Source: Eucalyptus grandis (taxonomy: Eukaryota; Streptophyta; Magnoliopsida; Myrtales; Myrtaceae). From it: a stretch of DNA of 64,000 bases. Shown here piece by piece: positions 1-11,478 of the stretch. Each line of letters begins with the position of its first letter. Within the stretch, counting starts at the first letter, position 1. The notes below the pieces were generated by a model. That model was not told the origin of the DNA. It saw only the letters and a list, made by a program, of their open reading frames with translations, and ran no database searches. Position numbers and translations under genes: made by a program. Location: contig NC_052619.1 of assembly GCF_016545825.1 (NCBI RefSeq), forward strand, positions 48,811,090-48,875,089, written 5' to 3'.

Positions 1-329
1 ACGTTTTCTATTGCACACCCAAATAGCCATTTTGAGAGAATTTAATGGTGTGGTCTTAGTCATAACTGAAGGTTTTTTCTTAATTATCACCCATTGCGTC
101 TGCTTTAGGCACGTACATTGCCATGAACTGGTTTTTGGGAAGTTGAGAAGAGAGATGTACATGAAAATGCACTTTTCATCTGTCTTGATGTGTGGAGGTC
201 TATTCATTGTACATCACCAAGTTATCAATTTGACTTAAATAACAAGTTGAGAAGAGCTTTTAGAACTTATCTGCGAGATTTTTAGAGCTAAGAAAGCCGT
301 GCAGCTAAATTGAGTTGTTCCTCCTTCAG
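1..329 (+). other. Intron of the KMS1-like gene (3' part)
   Basis: Sequence before the acceptor at 328-329. The next codon is completed by a single base from an upstream exon outside the window. Nothing coding was recognised here. Confidence 0.6.
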
Positions 330-3300
330 GACTGCAACAGAAGCATCGGCAGGATCTGGAGAATTTGACTCTGACCACACAGCCGTACAAGACCTTAAAG
401 CTCTTTGTTTTGGCAACTTTTCAGCATTTCAAGCATTTGATATCTTATCTATTGGGAAAAGGGGGATTGCTTCTGTTTCTAAGCATCATTACTGTGGCCC
501 TCAGCTTTTTGGTGGTTACAGTTGATGGGGCGCATGAAAAGGTTTGCTATTCATGTGGGATTGAAGTGTTTTCTGGGCACGATAGTTTATTGTCGAGCAA
601 AGGCACCATCTTAATGTTAAACCTCTCATAAATTGTGTGGATAGCTAGAATTTAAGAGAATCAAACTAGGACTTGTTACCTGCAATTGGCATCCGTTCTG
701 CCACTTACCTGCTCTGTAGCTCCTGTGGATAAATGTTTAGAAGGATATTGGTTTGGCAGTAAGTGCTAAAAACTACTATGCTTCTTTAGGTGTCTCCCTT
801 TCTTAAATATCGGAATTATCTGTTTAAATATTTTTTGTGCTAAGAATATCTTAGCTTGTGGGTGTGAAGTTAATTACTTACAATTGTTGAATTTTTTTCT
901 TAAGAAATGATAAAGGTACTGATTTGGTGAGATTCCCTGATTTGTGTTACTTGAACTTTTGTTCTCATGAAGTCCTTTGCCAGGAACTCTAAGTCTGTTC
1001 AGCTTATGTCACTGGGCAGATTATTAGGCTTAGATTCTGTTAGTAATTTCATAAAAATATCTTAAATTTTGTTCTTTTTGTGTTGAGGATATTAATTTAC
1101 CTTTTCTCCTGTTTTAGCATGTCGAGGAGTTCTACAAGTACATGCAATTTGGATTATGGTGGATAGCACTTGGAGTAGCTTCTTCAATTGGTCTAGGTAA
1201 GTAAAGGTTTGGCATATAAGCATACTAGACTAGCACTTATAGTTCTTTATCTTTTCTTTTCTTTTTTCTGCTTTGTCTACTTTGTGGATTCCTTGTGTCT
1301 CTCAGCTTCATTCATATGTTTGATATCATAGTCACTAATAGATTTTTTCTTTTCTTGTTTTCATATGATATGTTCTTCCAGGATCAGGTTTACACACTTT
1401 TGTCCTTTATTTGGGTCCTCACATTGCACTGTTCACTATCAAAGCAATGCAGTGTGGAAGAGTTGATATAAAAACTGCTCCATATGACACGATTCAATTA
1501 AAGAAAGGTCCCTCATGGCTTGATAAGGATTGCTCTGAATTTGGACCTCCATTATTTGCACCTATGCATGGTCTGCGGGTACCTCTTAGCCACATTCTGC
1601 CTCAAATTCAGATGGAAGCTGTTCTATGGGGCATTGGAACCGCACTTGGAGAGCTTCCTCCATATTTTATCTCCAGAGCAGGTTTGGGGCTACAAGCTAA
1701 TTTCTTACTTTTGCACTTTATATCTTCAATGCATCATGTCTCTAAAAAGGCAAAGTGGCCTGATAAACATTAGGTACCTTCAGCACTTGTTTTTGACTTC
1801 GCTGTGAGTAATAAACTTCAACTAGCAAAAGCATGGAGTAGAAAAGGAAAGTTGCAGAGTGTTTGTGTTGGTTTTGTCTCTCTTATTGTCCTCCAACTAA
1901 GAACTCTTTTGGCAAGCCGTGAATATTGATGTTATGGGGCTAGGGAAAATTTTTGAGAACTGCATATTTATTATTTACTCCTTATAGGTGCTTCCATGAG
2001 TTCATAAGCCCCTTCATCCTGGATTCTATTTCTTGAGAAAAATTCAAATTTAATGAAGAATTCATAGTCTTTGATGGTTTGTTTCATTCTGTTTGACTTC
2101 CAGTAGCAACCTACTTTTTTCCTTTGTGAGGAACTTATGATGGTTACCTGAGTAAATGTCTACGTAGTCTCCAAACTGGTGTACTGAACGTTATGGATGA
2201 CAGATCTCATGTTTTGAGGACTTGTGGAACGCTGCTAAACGATGCTTGATTGTATCATGGCTTGTTGGAATATCTCCACCTACTTGTTAAATGCTTCCTC
2301 CACTGGTCATGCTAGTGATAATTGTTAAATTTTGTCATAAAATTCATGCTGGTAAAATCATTCGGACATTGTGCTGCATAAGTAAAATAGGTTTAAATCT
2401 GATAACCTGCCTGAGGAGAGAGTTCCAATGCGTTTTACCTTATTATTATGTATTTAGCAGTTTCTTTTGTTCCTTGTGATCTATTGCAATCAAAAGTTAC
2501 TGAGATAATTTGCAGCTCATCTTAATTTTTATTTTTCCCATTGTGTTTGCAGCACAGCTGTCAGGTAGCAAGTCAGATGCCATGGAAGAGTTGGGTGGTT
2601 CCTCAAACAAAGAGAACGGTGTCATTGCAAACCACCTCACACAAATTAAATACTGGCTCCTGTCACATTCTCAATATTTGAACTTCTTCACCATTTTGAT
2701 GCTTGCTTCAGTGAGGATCTGTCCCTATTACCTTAGTATTTCAATTCTTCAAACCTGTTTATTGTGAATAAAATGTCTTTTTTGGGTTCCCCCCACCCCC
2801 AGGAAAAAAGGAAATCCACAACAATGTTCGCCAGAGAATCCATTAATCTGTTGTTTGAACGGGAATACACAAACATGAAGCAAAGTACTTTTTTAATCAG
2901 TAAATCGTAGCTTCTTCTGAATTTCTGACCATTTCATTTGCTGCAAATTCTTTTAGGTGCCAAATCCACTATTTGACCTTGCTGGAATCATGTGTGGGCA
3001 ATTTGGGATTTCTTTCTGGAAGTTCTTTCTCGCAACAGTGATTGGAAAGGCGATCATCAAAACCCACATACAGGTAAAAAGTCATTAGTTTCTTTATGCC
3101 TCCCAAAAGAAATAGTATATCTTTTTAGGCAAGTAACGGTCTTTGTCAGGTAAAATTGGTTTGAAGTTTTTTGGAAACTTGGTCCATCATCAAGGGTTAT
3201 GAGAAGTGTTTCTAACTAGTACCAGGAAAAATGGTGTTTTAATTAGGGATGGACCTCTGATTTTGTTCCTTACATTGCAGACGGTTTTCATAATATCTGT

Positions 3301-3762
3301 TGCAACAATCAACTCCTTAACTGGATGGAGAATGAGTTGATTTGGGTTTTCAGCTTTGTTCCTGGTCTGGCTCCAATCTTGCTCGACGTCATTGCCAAAC
3401 TCAATGCAGTGAGAGATAAATATCTGGGAGCATCCCCTCCTGTGACTTCAAATGTAAAGGTACTTCTTCGATGCTCCGTATACTGCACCATCCATCGTGG
3501 AATGAAATGTGCTGTGTTCAATAGCCTACCAGTTGCATCACTATTCTTAACTATTTTGTGTGATAATGGTACGAAATCTATGTTTTAGGTGAAGAAATGG
3601 GGTTTCTCATTTGCCTCGATATGGAACGGCGTTGTCTGGCTCATGCTCATAAACTTCTTTGCAAAGATTGTGACTGAAACCGCCAAGAGACATCTCAAGA
3701 AACAGCAGGAGAAAGAGCTTGAATCCTTGGACAGATCATCCGCATCAGGCACGTCAAGTTAG
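330..3762 (+). CDS. KMS1: Vacuole membrane protein KMS1-like (VMP1 family), 5'-partial, one-base frameshift
   Basis: Plant VMP1 homologues (KMS1/KMS2) are multi-pass ER/endomembrane proteins with a SNARE-associated (VTT) domain, needed for secretory-pathway integrity. Exons by GT/AG and phase: 330-541, 1118-1196, 1382-1681, 2553-2710, 2957-3073, 3281-3459, 3589-3762; the first exon lies left of the window. Recognisable blocks are [81 protein letters not shown] and [13 protein letters not shown], ending in a Lys/Glu-rich tail. Oddity: exon 3281-3459 is 179 nt although both its borders are phase 0. Its first residues (TVFIIS) and the rest ([13 protein letters not shown] onwards) are in different frames; one base is missing near 3299-3302, giving TGA a little downstream (about 3338). 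Either an assembly error or a disabled allele. Family assignment is firm; function is from the family. Confidence 0.88.
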
Positions 3763-4628
3763 TAAACCCGACCTGGGGCATCGACAAAGTGGCCACTTCA
3801 ACGTGTCTGCTATGCAGCACTTTTACCTCCTCCGAGCGTGAGGTAAACGAAATTGAAGTGGCAACTCTTACAAGCCCGAGGTGATGCCGAAAAGTCTGCA
3901 GTCTTAGCACTTAGAAGTTTGTGCATACATAGGACGATGGTAGGCCTAAGCAACGATTTGGAAATGGAATCTCGTAATTCTTTCTGAACACGGAAATCAT
4001 TCGCTTGATTGTGCTGGAATTTGATTGGGAGATTTTTCTGTCTTTCCTAGATGATACTCTGTATATATCATTTATCAGTAATTGGATGCAGCATCAACCT
4101 TAAAGAAAATATTGATAAGCGGTATGGACTACGAATTGCATGTGCAGCTAACGCATTTTACTTACCGTGGGAACATGATTAGCCGGCGGATCATTAGCAG
4201 CGTATCATGGTGTGATCGGATTACAAGCCCTAATGCTCTTTTTAAATGGCGAGTCTTCTCTCTGGTCCGGATGAGATGATGGTTTCGAATTAAGTAATGG
4301 GTTCGTTGTCAGCTCACTCAAGCAATATCCCTGGAGGGGATTTGCATCAAGATCTGTCTATGGAAGTGCAGGTCCACATGCATATTTTAGACCCTTTAGT
4401 TTATTTGATCGCCATGCTTATCATTGATCTCAGCCGGGGCTAGTCGATCCACGATGAGAAATTTTATAGTCTCGGGAAGGGCCTGGAGGCGTGCAATGAG
4501 ATTTTAATGGCATGGAGTTCGATTCAAGAGCATTGAAAAGTGCTGCATTGAATGAAAGCCTTGCAAGAATAACATGGTAGGATCTTGAAGGTACCTTTTG
4601 GGACCATTTTGTCTCGTAGTCGGTATAT
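3763..4628. other. 3' flank of the KMS1-like gene
   Basis: Contains the likely 3' UTR just after the stop codon. A polyadenylation site cannot be fixed by eye. No further gene was recognised. Confidence 0.5.

Positions 4629-4669
<41 letters not shown>
4629..4669. repeat. Compound microsatellite (TA)n-(GA)n
   Basis: An alternating TA run (about 4629-4648) passes directly into a GA run (4649-4669), five bases before a tandem duplication. Confidence 0.95.
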
Positions 4670-4673
4670 TGCA

Positions 4674-4863
4674 GATTTTTTTGGGAGATTATAATATAAT
4701 ATTCATAAGGAGTATAAAGTGTCGTGGATGGACCACACATTTATAACTAAAGTAAGGATTTAAATATTGATTTTTTTGGGAGTTTATAATATAATATTCA
4801 TAAGGAGTATAAAGTGTCGTGGATGGACCACACATTTATAACTAAAGTAAGGGTTTAAATATT
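4674..4863. repeat. Perfect-period 95-bp tandem duplication
   Basis: Unit 1 is 4674-4768 and unit 2 is 4769-4863. They are nearly identical; differences I see are GAGA/GAGT after the T-tract and GGATT/GGGTT near the end. Each unit holds an AT-rich half and the word GTCGTGGATGGACCACAC. The low divergence points to a recent duplication. Confidence 0.95.
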
Positions 4864-5824
4864 GTCGCATTAGAAAGGAATTATTACTAAAAAAATGCCC
4901 TTAAGCTAAAGATTAAGCTATGATTGACGTGTACAACCGAATTATCAATAGTTTACATGCTTGAGTTTAGTGCAATTAATTATTCCATAATGTCAAAATA
5001 CCCAACAGTTTTCCGCTGCCACCTCCTTCAATGTTTAAAATTTACAATTTAATTTCTCTGTATTTTTTAAATTATTCCGATGATCCCTTTCTAGAGTTGA
5101 CAACAAATATGGGACATTCTACATGACAGCGAGAATGAGTAGACATTATTTTAAATGGATTGATAAAAATTAGTCTAATCAAAGCTTGACGAGTCAAATT
5201 GAACCAAATTGAGTAAGTAATTTCGAGCAAATCTTAAAAGATGGAAAATTAAATAATAAAAAATCTATACTTTGTAAGCATGGATGGGAAAAAAAAAGAA
5301 AAAATCGAGATTTTCTCCCTAAATTACTTTATTCCATAAGGCTCGGTGAAAAAAGTCAAAATGTAGAACTTACCCCGGTAAACACGAGAAGTTTTGTAGG
5401 TCAAAAGCTGGTATTCAAAACCATTTTGGCTTCTAAATATATAATATATTCCATCTAGGGTTTCTTAGTATATATATTAAACATGGGTTTGAACACATTT
5501 CTTATATATATCAGATCAATCTGGACCGAATCTGTGACAAGGGAATCCATTCCTTCCCCCCAACCCTAAGAATAAAATATTGGGGTTTCATTAATCTAAT
5601 CCTTAATATTATTTTATATTATCTTCTCGGAGTTTTCCTCGATCTAGAATATAAAAACACATATTCATATTCATATTCACCACAAATCTTAGGAACTAAG
5701 AAACATAAAGTATGTTAGCATTGTTAACAATGCTTACGAAAGTTAATATATTCTTAGGACAACGTGGATCAAGAAATGGACAATTAGCAACGGTTGATCT
5801 CGCCTTAAGGGCACTTGTATTTTG
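4864..5824. other. AT-rich spacer without recognised gene
   Basis: AT-rich, with many in-frame stops on both strands. I see no conserved coding pattern, RNA gene or complete transposon. Confidence 0.5.
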
Positions 5825-6024
5825 CAAAAAAATGAATGATTTGAAATATATTTTCCTAAAAATAATCACTTGTATAACTTAAAAAAATAAATAAACAAAA
5901 AATGTTTTCATGAAATTTAGATGTAAATCATTATTGATGATAAAAATATTTTTTATTGACTAAATATTTAAAATGATAGAAGCGACTATCCTTAGAAAAA
6001 TACTTCTCCCATCATTCGTTTTTT
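5825..6024. mobile_element. MITE, copy A (imperfect TIR)
   Basis: The left end (ATGAATGATTTGAAATATA...) and the reverse complement of the right end (near 6010-6024) share an ATGATTTGAAA-like start followed by a TTTTCCTAA-type stretch. The interior (AAATAAATAAACAAAA and a ...GATGATAAAAATATTTT block) matches the element at 51332-51552, so this is a second copy of that family. Ends are approximate and no clear target duplication was found. Confidence 0.55.
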
Positions 6025-6161
6025 ATAAATTTGTCATGATTGGTTCTATGAGATCTTTAGGGTCTAGATTTGTGTAAGAGTACCGCGTGGAATGGTCGTG
6101 TTAGGGTTCTCGTATTCTTGATAGGTAATGATGAAGGTTGAATATTGGAACGTTTAGAGGT

Positions 6162-6269
6162 TACTTGCCCTTTTTTGCATTGAGTTCGCCATCTCTTTGT
6201 AAGACTTTTCAACGGTACTTGCCCTTGTTTGCATTGAATTCGCCATCTTTTAGTAAGACTTTTCAACGG
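6162..6269. repeat. 54-bp tandem duplication
   Basis: Two adjacent units start at 6162 and 6216 (TACTTGCCC... to ...CTTTTCAACGG). They differ at a handful of positions. No reading frame is convincingly conserved across both. Confidence 0.85.
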
Positions 6270-7140
6270 AGGAATCTTCATTATCAAATATCGTGATAGC
6301 TTTGAATTTTAACTTTACTGTTAGTAGATAACAATATTAATTTCAACCAAAAAAGCTTAAAAAATTGGAAGTTTCCGGTATAAAAAAAAAAAGAATTAAA
6401 CTTTTATTCAGGTCCGAGTCAAATTTATTTTATGACAAACTTAATCCAAGCCCAATTGAGCTTTTAGTTTCATAATCGAAATAAAATGCAAAAACTCAAG
6501 AATCGTGAATATGAATAAAAAAAATTTATAATTTATTTACAATCGCTCGTGCATTATGCAGATAAAATGAAAAGTCATAATAGAGTTCAATCCAACTTAG
6601 GTCAATTTTTCACTTTAATTTTTAATCTGTCGTGATACTTATATTTATCAAATTGCCCAATAGCAAACCCTTGATTCGATCGAAAATTAGGTTCGGGTCT
6701 TTTTCAAAAAGAATTTCCAAAATCATTTCATTTGGACACCAACTTCCAACACGAGGTCGATTTGTCCTTAGACACAGAGTCATTAGTCGAATCCGGTGGA
6801 TTGTCTCCACCTCGCGCAGACCATGTTAGAGCAAAAACATCACAATGTGATCGTTCAATCATTTGGGGTCACCCCCTTCGTGACATTATCGGAGTTCCGC
6901 AACTCGAATCTAATGACTTTCCTTGAAAACAAAAGTGTTATAGAGGACAAAATATGTGGTCCATCGTCATATGCTGGTCACCATCACGCAGCCAAAACGG
7001 ACTCTCTCTATCTTTCTCTAAAAAAATTTCAAACGAGATCTAAAATTGCGCGTTTATTTTATTTTTCATGAAAATTATTTTCAAAAAAAAAACTAGTTTT
7101 CATTTGTTTTAGTGGTTTAGAAAAAAAAAAACAATGTCCT
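6270..7140. other. AT-rich spacer
   Basis: No gene recognised. 6720-6960 is somewhat less AT-rich, but open frames there overlap on both strands and none has family-like composition. Confidence 0.4.
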
Positions 7141-7299
7141 TACCGGAATGAGAAATCATTTTCCGCTAATCTTAAGCATGTTGTTTTTATTCTATTGGAA
7201 AACATTTTTTTCCATAAATTTATTAGTTTTTACACCATCAAATCGAAACAAAAACAGTTTCCTTCAAATAAATAGACCCTTTAAATTAAAAATCGATAT

Positions 7300-7990
7300 G
7301 AAATCTGAGATGCACCGGATTAATAAGCGAATGGAAAGGCCAAGCTGCCGCAGGGTGCCCCGACAGTCCATAAATACGAATGTCATCACTCCTCGGAAAA
7401 ACCTTAAAAAGATCTTAAAGAGAGAATTAATATGTAAATCTGGACCGTTGAAAATGGCGGATCTGGCGGGAGTTTTCCCTAGAATCGGCGATTCGGGTCC
7501 AATCCTAGTACGCGTAATAAAGAAATTTTTTTCTGAAACAGAGATGAGTTGGGGAGAAAGGACGAAATGGGGGCAAGAGGTGGGCCCCTCCCCCGACCGG
7601 ACCGACATCAGAAAAAGCCCAATCAGACGATGTCTTGTCCCCGCCCCGTGGGGCCCATCCGTAAGACGGTGGGTCGGCGCTCCACTGGATCCGGGGCCCA
7701 GTCAAAATCCCCCCCCCCCCTCGCCCCGAAGATCTCCTGCGCCACGGCACCAGGAAATCCGGCCCGCTCCTGGCGCACGTGCGCCGTTGGATGAGTCGTT
7801 GCGCCCGATCCAAGGGCGAGCGTCTGTCGGGCGGTCTGCTGCCGGTGCACGCGATCGCACCTCGGCATTCAAGTGGGACCCGCGCTTTTTGATTTTTCTT
7901 AAACCCGTCTCTTTCGGTTGGCCTACAACGGTTGAGCAACTTCCGATTCCGCGGGCCCCACACGCGCTTTCTCCCCCTCCCTGCCTTTAA
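7300..7990. other. GC-rich block, promoter-like, unassigned
   Basis: GC content rises sharply, with long overlapping open frames on both strands (7148-7990 plus, 7505-8143 minus). That is what low stop-codon density gives by chance. The predicted proteins are Pro/Arg-rich with no domain I know. Words such as GTGGGCCC, GCGCACGTGCGC and CGTTGGATGAG suggest unmethylated promoter-type DNA, but no gene start beside it could be supported. Confidence 0.4.
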
Positions 7991-8149
7991 TATGATTGCT
8001 TTTTTTCTTCTTTTTTTTGCAGGCGATTTCGCGATGTAAAAAGATAAAAAAAGGTCAAGATCACGGGCACCCGGGTCAACGCCCTCATTCATTTGGGGGA
8101 AAAAAAAGAGAGGGTATATTCGAGGTTTAGAGCAGCAGGACATCGAATT

Positions 8150-9990
8150 TGGTCGTTAATTGAATTCGACTTCTCGTGTTGCTTGACTCTCCTTCGATGG
8201 AGTAACCCCATCCCACACTGTCGAGGCTACCAGTGGATTTCCAACAGATAAGCACGAGGTCGACACGATCATGTCCACCATGGTATCGAAATCTTGTCTG
8301 GATTTTGCTATAATATTAATAGTATGATCTCACATTTAGTTTGATATTGTCCACATTCATTTCATTGTCATTTTATTGTGCGTGCTAAATTACGTGATAA
8401 TTATAGTGTTCGCCCAATTTTAAAATAATTATTTTGATAAGAGACATTATTTGAAGGGATTTGAATTGAGATATAAAAATAGATTTAAGTCAAACCCATG
8501 ATGTGAACCTCCGAAATTGAGAAAATATACCATCAACGTTGAAAAGGCAATTGGCTAGAAACATCCGTTTATCAATCATTCAAGACCTCGCGAATTCACG
8601 CTTCAACTGGACTTCATCAATGGCAAGAGATTAGTATAATAATATTTATCAAGTTTCCGCGTTAGATCCTTATCATGTACGAGTTCTGCTTATCCACGAA
8701 CGATCGGGATGTTCAATCTTCCGCAAATCTCCAACAAGATTTGTTGAGTACGCGAGGGCCGTGCAATTTGATGGGACCCACGCGACGTGCGCATCCAATG
8801 CTGACTAGGGAGCAATTGGACCATCGTTTGCGAGGCTCCCCGTGGACAATATACCGAAGATACCATTCGGGTCGTTGTCCGCGGCCGTCTTGAGAAGCGA
8901 CGTGCGAATGACGGTCTCCATCTCCAACTTGCGTGCGTCATCCCAAACCCGGAAAAAAAAAAACCAACTGTTACGTGTGAAATCTTTGCGAGGATAATAT
9001 CCTAAGCCAGCGACCCAGTTAGTTCGCGAGAATATTCTCGGTACCGAACTGTCTAATCAAATTCTTACCCGACAATCCACGGACCTTGATGATGCGATCC
9101 ATCTTTAAGTACAAATTCCATTCTTATCCGAGAAGGCGTGCGAGGGGAATGAGATGATTGGTCGGCCGATGTATCAAATGGAGAGCAAAGTCTTTTTTTT
9201 TAGGTGAGAGGGTTGAGACCGCCTGAAACGACCCTTTGTCACTGACCACGCCTTTCGAAAACAGACCCTGAGACCGAAACCCTTCCTCTCGGATCTCGGC
9301 CACCGCCGCTCGACGCCAGCTCCGGCGTGGCGCCGCCCCTTCCGAGGCCACGAAGCTCGCCGTCCTTCAACTTACGGACATTAAATAGTGGAGGGTCTCT
9401 CTTCTTTCTTGAGTTTCCTCTCGCAGACACCCGCAAAAGCTTCTGCACAAGCACATCTCTCTCTCTCTCTCTGTGTGACAATTGACGATGTTTTTACTGA
9501 GGTTGCCTGAGAGCGGGGGAGAGAGACAGACAGAGAGAGAGAGAGAGTCGTCGGTGGTGATGATTGGGGCTGAGGCGAAAGCTTTGACTTGGCGTGGCGA
9601 AGGTGGCAGCATCGAGGGGTCGCTAACTCTGCACAAGAAAGACGAAGAAAGGAAGAGGGAGGAAATAAAGGAAAAACATGCTTGAACGAATGAAATCGAT
9701 ACAGATGTGTCTTGACTAGCACATGTAGTTTTATGTTTGTGACTTTCCTGAAAAGTCAGTAGCCTGGGGTCCATACCACTGGGATAGAACACACCACCGG
9801 TGTCGTCTTATCTGTGGACATTTAAGTTTCTTACAATGTGGTCCTCCCGTAAAGATCGAACGAGATTTGTTGATGTAGGCCTCAGGACGTGAAAGTTGTC
9901 CTTTCTTTTGTTTTTTTTCGAACTCATTCTAGAACCATTACTTTCTCTCTGATGGTCTTGTTATGGCAGATGCAGAAACTATAACGAAAT
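8150..9990. other. Spacer with GC-richer islands and CT/GA repeats
   Basis: Mixed composition. A (CT)n/(GA)n cluster lies at about 9453-9546. A minus-strand frame near 9124-9351 starts plausibly (MASEGAAPRRSW...) but degrades and matches no family I know. It could be a first exon or leader of an unrecognised gene. Confidence 0.35.
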
Positions 9991-9999
9991 TGAAATTGA

Positions 10000-10290
10000 G
10001 AAGAATAAAAGAACACCGGATTTTACGTGCAAACCCTTATAGGAAAAAATATGGGGGAGGAGAAGCAAAATTCAAGGATTACGAAAAGTGGCTCTGAAAA
10101 GCTTAAATTCTTTCTGTCTCAAATTCTTATATATAGGCAAGAATCAAATCCAAAGTAGGAAATCTCTTTTTAGGAAACCTTCTCCAACTAGAAAAATCAT
10201 TCAATTAGGAAATTGATTCCAACTAGGAAACCTACTTGAACTAGGAAACTTTCCTTATCGGGCACAAACTTGAGGCATATCTAACAAGTC
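10000..10290. repeat. Retrotransposon-like fragment with short internal repeats
   Basis: Several copies of an AACTAGGAAA-type word follow one another (about 10185-10250). The stretch before resembles the read-in region of plant LTRs and recalls 50990-51130. No LTR borders or coding domains; fragment only. Confidence 0.35.
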
Positions 10291-10852
10291 TTCGTTTTAG
10301 TGTGGCGAGGACCATCGAGTATTCTTCGAGATAAATCTCGATAACCCTTATTTAGAAATTAATACGACGCAACTCCTTCGGAAGACATACATGCTACATT
10401 TGCCAAGGCGTTTGTATAAGCTTTCAATAGAGACGAATAATAAATACGGAAGATATGAATTGACCCTTTCGCCTGTTTATAATGCGGTTGGGCCCGTTTA
10501 GTTAAGCAATTTAATGTGTTCTTTGTGTTAACTCGACATATTTAGATACAGTTAGAAAACAATATGGGAACACAAGTAATATTTTAATAGAGAAATGTGC
10601 GTAACTTATATGTTTTGTGTTGCGCAATTCATTCGATTTATGTGTTATGTTTGTATCTTAAAGTTATGTCATAGTTAACAAGTATTTTTTGTGGTGGGAT
10701 TAAAACTAGATTTGACATCGCCCAATTGAGAGAGAATAATAAATAGTTCATGAACTAAATTAAATGAATAAACAGAGTATGCAAATGTAGTTGAATGAGA
10801 ATAATGACGAGTCATGAATTGTGGAATACATTGATGATTTTTCGGGGAAAAG

Positions 10853-11478
10853 TACCAAAAAAGTCTTAAATAGATTGCCTAAGTACCAGTTCAATAATAA
10901 ACATTTTAATTGGGCTAATTTAGTACTAAGATGTTCACATTAGTGTCAATTCAGTACATCCGGTCATCAATACAAGCTGGAAATTGCTTACATGAACATC
11001 AATCTAAGTGACATGACTGATGCTAACGTAAATATTTTTAATTGTTTTCCCTTTTTTCTTTGTTTTTTCTTTTTGCTAGTCACCTGTGTCGTGGAGAGGG
11101 CTGGCCTTGCCTAACTAGACGAGTGAAGCCTCACCAGTGCTCACCCTTGCTTGGGCACGGCCTAGCGAGGCCAACCCTTGGCCAGGCAACACCAGCCCTT
11201 GTCGGCCATGGCTGTGGTCGACAACCAATGGCCAATGACTAACCATTGGCAGAAAGAGAAGGTTAAGGATAGGAAAGGAAAGGAAAAAAAATATATTGAT
11301 AATTTATAATTAAAAAATATATGTATGTGTCAGTGTGGGTTGTGCCACATAAAATTACTAGCATGCATATCAACGATTTTTTGGCCTAAATTAGTCAAAT
11401 TGATGCAATTAGTACTAATGTGAAAAGATCTAGAACCAAGTTAGTAATAATATAATATGTTTATGACTTTTTTTGGTA
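10853..11478. mobile_element. Non-autonomous TIR element with GC-rich insert
   Basis: The left end TACCAAAAAAGTCTTAAA (10853-10870) is matched by the reverse complement of 11461-11478 (TACCAAAAAAAGTCATAA). Inner arms are AT-rich. The middle (about 11090-11245) is a GC-rich island framed by a pyrimidine tract on the left and a purine tract on the right. No transposase. A clear target duplication was not found, so the superfamily is undecided (MULE-like is my guess). Confidence 0.6.

Noticed and set aside
2803..2890. CCCCAG followed by open sequence between KMS1-like exons, possible extra exon
   Set aside because: LMLAS joins directly to [10 protein letters not shown] in phase with proper borders. 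Inserting this stretch would break the family sequence.
9124..9792. Minus-strand frames starting MASEGAAPRRSW and MFYPSGMDPRLL
   Set aside because: Overlapping frames in GC- or CT-rich DNA, no domain, no splice structure I could extend, and low-complexity Ser/Leu or Arg-rich translation.
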